From an uncultured Clostridia bacterium (GTDB lineage: Bacteria; Bacillota; Clostridia; Christensenellales; UBA1242): a stretch of 18,516 bases of DNA. Both the position numbers and the translations under genes were made by a program. Below are positions 14,803-18,516 of the stretch, one piece after another; within the stretch, counting starts at the first letter, position 1, and every line of letters begins with the position of its first letter. The notes under the pieces are model-generated. The model searched no databases. It saw nothing but the letters and a program-made list of their open reading frames with translations, and was not told the DNA's origin. The stretch covers positions 1 through 18,516 of the forward strand of contig CALBHW010000022.1 of the NCBI GenBank assembly GCA_937893125.1, in the 5' to 3' direction.

Positions 14803-15390
14803 TTACTCCTTTACTCTATGACGCAAATAATGAAGAATAGCACCTAAAATTATTATAAGTTGCAAAGGACAACCAATAAGATAGATAATCCAAATTTGAT
14901 AGGAATTTATAAGTAGGCTTATTGCCAAAATTGTCGTCCAGACAAAAAATGAAGCAAAGATACTGGTACAAAGCGTATTTTTTAGAATAATAGAAAATAG
15001 TGATAACGCAAAAAAAGAAACAGGAATGGCAACAATAAAGGACAACCATTCGCGAGTAATCGACGGAATGAACTTAAAAACTACAAAGCATATGGTTGCT
15101 ACAAGCCACACAGTCGCAAACAGTAAAAGCGCAAAAATCGCTCGTCCCCAAAACTTATTTTTCTTTGGCGCAACAACTTTCTTTTCATAAACAATGTCAT
15201 CAATTTTGACATTATAAAAATCCGCAAGTTGCATAAGTACATTTATGCTTGGAATTGACTCTCCCTTTTCCCATTTTGAAATTGCCTTATCCGAGTAGTT
15301 TATTTTTTCAGCAAGTTGCATTTGAGTCAATTTCGATTTTTTTCTTAAAGTCGCCAAATTATTTGCTATTATTTGATTAACATCTTCCAT
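14803..15390 (-). CDS. XRE-family transcriptional regulator with C-terminal membrane domain
   Basis: The 195 residues start with a Cro/C1-type helix-turn-helix (about residues 8-62): NLATLRKKSKLTQMQLAEKI, then SDKAISKWEKGESIPSINVLMQLADFYNV. Four hydrophobic helices follow (about 79-104, 116-138, 142-164 and 166-190), so the DNA-binding domain is probably tethered to the membrane, a layout frequent in Firmicutes and thought to sense membrane or exporter signals. No Shine-Dalgarno is visible before the ATG, and a -10-like element sits only 6 bases upstream, so the message may be leaderless. It is divergent from a degV-type gene. The 247-bp region between them carries matched palindromes that are good candidates for its own operator. 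Confidence 0.9.
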   Translation of the reverse strand: MEDVNQIIANNLATLRKKSKLTQMQLAEKINYSDKAISKWEKGESIPSINVLMQLADFYNVKIDDIVYEKKVVAPKKNKFWGRAIFALLLFATVWLVATICFVVFKFIPSITREWLSFIVAIPVSFFALSLFSIILKNTLCTSIFASFFVWTTILAISLLINSYQIWIIYLIGCPLQLIIILGAILHYLRHRVKE

Positions 15391-15396
15391 ACAGTC

Positions 15397-15425
15397 ATTT
15401 TATAACATTTTTAAATATAATGCAA
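15397..15425 (-). promoter_or_regulatory. Possible promoter of the XRE gene giving a leaderless message
   Basis: On the minus strand, TTGCAT (15420-15425), 17-base spacer, TAAAAT (15397-15402). The expected start is at about 15390, the A of the ATG. The -35 match is weak, so this is tentative. Confidence 0.35.
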
Positions 15426-15452
15426 CTCTTTTTGGGCGCTTTTTAAATATAT

Positions 15453-15527
15453 TCTACCGTGAGTAGAGTTAACTTTTGCTCGCTCTACTAGTAGTAGAGT
15501 GTAAAAGAATATTCTATACTGGCAGAA
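15453..15527. promoter_or_regulatory. Operator-like palindromes between the XRE and degV genes
   Basis: TCTAC-N5-GTAGA occurs exactly at 15453-15467 and again at 15484-15498 (extended to CTCTAC/GTAGAG). The centres are 31 bp apart, close to three helical turns. A third, imperfect copy, TTCTAT-N4-GCAGAA, is at 15512-15527 and contains the -10-like TATACT (15515-15520) for the rightward gene. The pattern suggests a dimeric repressor, most simply the XRE protein encoded next door. Confidence 0.6.
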
Positions 15528-15637
15528 CAAAATATAGAGACTATGGGGCATAAAATTATTTGTAATAAAATAAAAATTAAATAAAATATTTATATCGGTA
15601 ATTTTAATTATCTTTTTTTAAAAATAGGAGTGAAATT

Positions 15638-16492
15638 ATGAAAATAGGATTATCAGCAGAAACAACAATAGACTTGCCAGTAGAGCTTCTCGAAAAATAT
15701 AACATTAAAACCGCACCATTCACAATCCTTTTGGGCGACGATATGGTACTCGATGAACAAGGTATCTCCGCGCGCATTTTTGATTATGTATCAAAAACAA
15801 AGGTTTTGCCAAAAACTTCGGCAGTCAATAGAGAACAATTCAAAGAACATTTCACAAATATGCTCAAAGAATACGACGCCGTTGTGCATATTTCTTTGTC
15901 AAGCGAAATGAGTTCCGCCTATGAAAACGCACGCGCATTTGCGGAAGAAATCGGAAAAGACAAGGTCGCAGTTATAGATTCTAGGTCACTTTCAACAGGC
16001 ATTGCTCTTCTTGCTATTTACGCTAGAAAACTTATCGACAAGGGCGAAAGTTTAGGTGAAATTGAAAGAAAATTAAACGAAAGAACATCAAGTGTTCAAG
16101 CAAGTTTCTTTATCAACACGCTTGACTACCTATATAAAGGTGGCCGTTGCAACTCTTTGCAACTTTTTGGTGCAAACATTTTAAAAATTAAGCCAGAGAT
16201 TTTGGTTAAAGATGGCAAAATGATTACTGGTAAAAAGTTCTTTGGTCTTTTTGGAAATGTTACAAATTCATACTTTAATGATATTTTCCAAAAGTTTGAC
16301 AACCCAGACAAAGACGTCGTGTTTATAACATATTCAACAGCCGACCAAAAAACAGTCGACCTTTTGTATGGAAAACTCCAAGAAAAAGGATTTAAAAATA
16401 TTTATGTTACACAAGCAGGCGGAACAATTTGTAGCCATTGTGGTCCTGGCACTTTGGGCATTTTGTTTATTAACGACGGCGGAAAAGAATAA
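15638..16492 (+). CDS. DegV-family fatty-acid-binding protein (FakB type)
   Basis: Members of the family bind a fatty acid and present it to the kinase FakA for phosphorylation, allowing host or exogenous fatty acids into phospholipid. The 284 residues are of normal length. Family marks: the N-terminal strand (IGLSAETTIDLP), TSA at 60-62 and SSEMSSAYENA at 88-98 (lipid-head contacts), the DSRSLSTG loop, YLYKGGRCN and SHCGPGTLG with His267 near the C-terminus. The usual DSTxDL start is SAETTIDL here. An AGGAG precedes the ATG. It is a single-gene unit with a terminator at 16517. No fakA (DAK1/DAK2) gene lies in the window, so its kinase partner would be elsewhere. Confidence 0.93.
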   Translation: MKIGLSAETTIDLPVELLEKYNIKTAPFTILLGDDMVLDEQGISARIFDYVSKTKVLPKTSAVNREQFKEHFTNMLKEYDAVVHISLSSEMSSAYENARAFAEEIGKDKVAVIDSRSLSTGIALLAIYARKLIDKGESLGEIERKLNERTSSVQASFFINTLDYLYKGGRCNSLQLFGANILKIKPEILVKDGKMITGKKFFGLFGNVTNSYFNDIFQKFDNPDKDVVFITYSTADQKTVDLLYGKLQEKGFKNIYVTQAGGTICSHCGPGTLGILFINDGGKE

Positions 16493-16516
16493 TTTTAAAA
16501 ACACAAACAAATTTAT

Positions 16517-16551
16517 AAAGGACAAATACTTTTTTACATTTGTTCTTTTTT
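16517..16551 (+). terminator. Terminator of the degV-type gene
   Basis: AAAGGACAAAT (16517-16527) pairs with ATTTGTTCTTT (16538-16548) with one G-T wobble. The loop is 10 bases and the right arm merges into a T run to 16551. Confidence 0.8.
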
Positions 16552-16575
16552 ATCTTTGCTTGACAATAAAATGAT

Positions 16576-16619
16576 AAAAAAGAGCGTAATCTAGGAAATT
16601 CCTAAATATGCTCTTTTTT
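16576..16619. terminator. Long two-part hairpin with T runs on both strands
   Basis: The outer stem AAAAAAGAGC (16576-16585) / GCTCTTTTTT (16610-16619) encloses an inner stem TAGGA/TCCTA (16592-16596, 16600-16604). Both strands give a hairpin followed by Ts. It probably ends transcription coming from the right (permease operon) or read-through from the left. Confidence 0.65.
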
Positions 16620-16647
16620 AATATTAGCGCCAGATTTAAACGGTAAT

Positions 16648-16727
16648 AGTTGAAGGTTCTTTTTTCTATTTAGCAAAGAGAATTGTTTTTCAAACACACT
16701 TCTCTACTTTAATTCATAGGTTCAACT
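16648..16727. other. Nested inverted repeats in the degV-permease gap
   Basis: AGTTGAA (16648-16654) pairs with TTCAACT (16721-16727). Inside it CTAT (16666-16669) pairs with ATAG (16716-16719), and AGAGAA (16677-16682) with TTCTCT (16700-16705), all in nested order. This could be a folded RNA of about 80 bases. The rest of 16620-16807 has no coding sequence or promoter I can support. Confidence 0.3.
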
Positions 16728-16807
16728 CTCAAAAATAGCAACAGTCCAGTCCAGAGCGCGTTTATATTACAAATTTTATAAACATATGACTCGACTATAA
16801 GCCCCGA

Positions 16808-17536
16808 CTATTTTCTTGCTCTACATTTTTCAATTAACACAATGAGCGCCGTTAGAAGCACTGTGTAACCTATCACCCAAAGAATATGGGGATAAATAGA
16901 GCCAGCGCCAATCGTTTGAAGGTTACTTATCATATCAACGGTATGAACAAAAGGTAAAATATTTATAAATGTTGCAAATGAGCCCGTAAAGGTCGATACA
17001 GGCATAAAAACGCCACCGAGAATGCTCGTTAATGAAATAAATATTGAAGAAATAGGTCCCGTTTGCTTTTCGTTTGAGCAAATTACGCCCACAAAAATTC
17101 CCGCAACGACATAAAAACTCGCACTAATCATCCCATAAAGGATGCTTAAGAATAAATTGCCATCAAATGGAAACCCAAAAATAAGCGCAACTAGAAAAAA
17201 CAAAATGGTTTGTGCGAGCGCAATGGTCATTCCTGAAATGAAAAAACTAAATAAATAACTAAAATTAGATGTCGGCGAAATCTTTATTCTTTTAATAAAA
17301 GAAGTATTTTTATCGCCCGAAATTTGAAAAGCGACATAAAGAGTTAAAAAAGTGTAGCCAAACACGCAAATTCCGCAAGCGTAATTTTTAATCTCAAAAT
17401 TTGGCGGAACACTATCAAAATTTTTAAACAAGAGCGACATAAAAACAAGCATTACAAGCGGAAAAATCACGCAAAAGACTAAACTTAATGGGTCGCGCAC
17501 CATTTCGCGCAAATTTCTTTTTACCAAACTTTTCAT
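16808..17536 (-). CDS. ABC-2 type transporter permease
   Basis: A 242-residue membrane subunit with six hydrophobic segments: near LVFCVIFPLVMLVFMSLLF, ICVFGYTFLTLYVAFQI, LFSFFISGMTIALAQTILFFLVALIF, LYGMISASFYVVAGIFVGVIC, the region of SSIFISLTSILGGVFMPV, and IYPHILWVIGYTVLLTALIVLI. This is the standard ABC2_membrane layout found with multidrug, antibiotic or Nod-factor type exporters. Its ATG overlaps the stop of the ATPase by four bases (ATGA), so translation is coupled. The substrate is unknown. Confidence 0.92.
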   Translation of the reverse strand: MKSLVKRNLREMVRDPLSLVFCVIFPLVMLVFMSLLFKNFDSVPPNFEIKNYACGICVFGYTFLTLYVAFQISGDKNTSFIKRIKISPTSNFSYLFSFFISGMTIALAQTILFFLVALIFGFPFDGNLFLSILYGMISASFYVVAGIFVGVICSNEKQTGPISSIFISLTSILGGVFMPVSTFTGSFATFINILPFVHTVDMISNLQTIGAGSIYPHILWVIGYTVLLTALIVLIEKCRARK

Positions 17537-18246
17537 TCTTCGTCCCCCGTCAATTTCAAAAAGGCTTCTTCTAGACTCTTTGAGTTCGACATTTCTTCAA
17601 TTTCCTTAATAGTGCCAACGACTTTCACTTCTCCACGCGAGATTATCCCCACTCTGTCCGCAAGGCTTTCGACTTCGTCGAGATAGTGCGTCGTTAGGAT
17701 AATCGTCATCTTATTCTTCATTTTGCGAATACTTTTCCACAAAATGTTGCGTGCCTTAACATCAAGCCCCAAGGTTGGTTCATCTAAAAACAAAATCTTT
17801 GGCTCTGTCAATTGCGACAAGGCAACACTTACACGACGCATTTGCCCGCCACTAAGTTTTTTAGCAAGCGTATTCTCCTTTTCAGCTAAAGCATATTCGC
17901 CAATTAAATTCGCGATTTTTTCTTCCTTGTCCACGATTTTATAAAGGTCGGCAATAAGTTCGAAGTTTTCCTTTACAGTCAAATTTTTTGCAACTGCCGT
18001 TTCTTGGGGCGAAATGTTTATTATTTTGCGCACATTTTCTCTTTCGGTGGTGAGGTCAAAACCGTTCATTGTGACCTTACCAGAATCCATATTTAGAGAA
18101 GTCGACAAAATGTTTAGTAGCGTAGTTTTCCCCGCACCATTTAACCCCAAAAGTGCAAAGCATTCGCCGTCCTGCACTTCGAGCGAAACACCTTTTAGCG
18201 CTTTTACCTTACCATACGATTTGACAACATTTTCAATCTTAATCAC
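17533..18246 (-). CDS. ABC transporter ATP-binding protein
   Basis: A 237-residue ATPase with Walker A GLNGAGKTT (34-42), Q-loop Gln81, signature LSGGQMRR (131-138), Walker B ILFLDEP (151-157), D-loop GLD (160-162) and His187, so it should be fully active. The start is the GTG at 18246, because AAAGGGGG lies about 9 bases upstream and the family begins MIKIENVVKSYG; longer in-frame readings lie inside the AbrB gene. It overlaps the AbrB stop by 8 bases and the permease start by 4. This is one operon: regulator, ATPase, permease. Confidence 0.94.
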   Translation of the reverse strand: MIKIENVVKSYGKVKALKGVSLEVQDGECFALLGLNGAGKTTLLNILSTSLNMDSGKVTMNGFDLTTERENVRKIINISPQETAVAKNLTVKENFELIADLYKIVDKEEKIANLIGEYALAEKENTLAKKLSGGQMRRVSVALSQLTEPKILFLDEPTLGLDVKARNILWKSIRKMKNKMTIILTTHYLDEVESLADRVGIISRGEVKVVGTIKEIEEMSNSKSLEEAFLKLTGDEE

Positions 18247-18457
18247 AACTATCGTCCCCCTTTGCATTAAAAATAGCGTGCGCAAATTTCAAATAATCAT
18301 CATATTTTGCAATCGCTATCCCCTTTGATTTGTCGCCAAACAAAATAAGCGTATCGCCTTGCTTTATGTTAAAAACATCGCGCGCTTCCTTCGGAATAAC
18401 TATTTGCCCTTTATCGCTTACCTTTGTCGTCCAAATAAATTTATCTTTATTTTCCAT
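18239..18457 (-). CDS. AbrB/SpoVT-type DNA-binding protein
   Basis: A 72-residue protein with the swapped-hairpin AbrB domain over about residues 9-52: TTKVSDKGQIVIPKEARDVF, then NIKQGDTLILFGDKSKGIAI. The short C-terminal tail is charged and ends at the ATPase start. The ATG is preceded by AAAGGGG. A first gene of this type ahead of an ABC ATPase and ABC-2 permease is a recurring Firmicute arrangement, and the protein most likely controls its own operon. A tandem repeat lies directly upstream. Confidence 0.92.
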   Translation of the reverse strand: MENKDKFIWTTKVSDKGQIVIPKEARDVFNIKQGDTLILFGDKSKGIAIAKYDDYLKFAHAIFNAKGDDSCD

Positions 18458-18483
18458 TTCTTCCCCTTTTAGGCCTTTTTTAT

Positions 18484-18516
18484 GTTAGTTGAATGTTAGT
18501 TGAATGTTAGTTGAAT
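18484..18516. repeat. 11-bp tandem repeat upstream of the AbrB-ABC operon
   Basis: GTTAGTTGAAT is repeated three times without change (18484-18494, 18495-18505, 18506-18516) and runs to the window edge, so the array may be longer. The period is about one DNA turn. It lies 27 bases before the AbrB start codon, in the promoter region. Confidence 0.85.

Overview
The window is AT-rich DNA from a bacterium that is most likely a low-GC, endospore-forming Firmicute (Bacillota, Clostridia-like). The evidence is: dipicolinate synthase genes dpaA and dpaB; Shine-Dalgarno sites of the AAGGAG type; near-consensus sigma-A promoters; DegV, AbrB and XRE families; and an initiator tRNA of ordinary bacterial type. 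I see no rRNA, CRISPR array, insertion sequence, integrase or phage gene. Most of it reads as chromosomal core and semi-core genes with short intergenic gaps.

Layout. (1) Positions 1-4030, minus strand: a phosphohexomutase, dUTPase (dut) and glutaminyl-tRNA synthetase (glnS), closed by a strong terminator at 31-58. (2) Positions 4112-7103, plus strand: a membrane-associated module made of a small single-TM protein, an SPFH-domain protein ending in two zinc ribbons, and a double zinc-ribbon protein with a C-terminal membrane anchor. The last two resemble YdjI and YdjG of the Bacillus subtilis PspA-linked ydjFGHI operon, but there is no pspA here. (3) Positions 7258-9545, plus strand: an ABC-2 type exporter (ATPase plus a 500-residue permease) behind a near-perfect sigma-A promoter. 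(4) Positions 9724-11679: argS, converging on an initiator tRNA-fMet (minus strand) with a shared bidirectional GNRA-loop terminator. (5) Positions 11925-14690: the sporulation locus, dpaA-dpaB on the minus strand and, divergently, a P-loop ATPase of the PRK06851 type. Both promoters look like mother-cell sigma (sigma-K/E) sites. (6) Positions 14803-16551: an XRE regulator with a membrane domain, divergent from a DegV/FakB-type fatty-acid-binding protein. The region between them carries two matching palindromes 31 bp apart. (7) Positions 16808-18516, minus strand: an AbrB-like regulator, ABC ATPase and ABC-2 permease in a tightly overlapping operon, preceded by an 11-bp tandem repeat that runs off the window edge.

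The best candidate for a little-described system is the SPFH/zinc-ribbon membrane module at 4187-6939. Other points worth a second look are the operator-like repeats before the XRE/degV pair and the AbrB-ABC operon, two genes that appear to be leaderless and lack a Shine-Dalgarno (XRE and the PRK06851-type ATPase), the eroded second half of that ATPase, and the altered KMSKS-type loop of GlnRS. All family names come from recognising motifs by eye; no database search was run.
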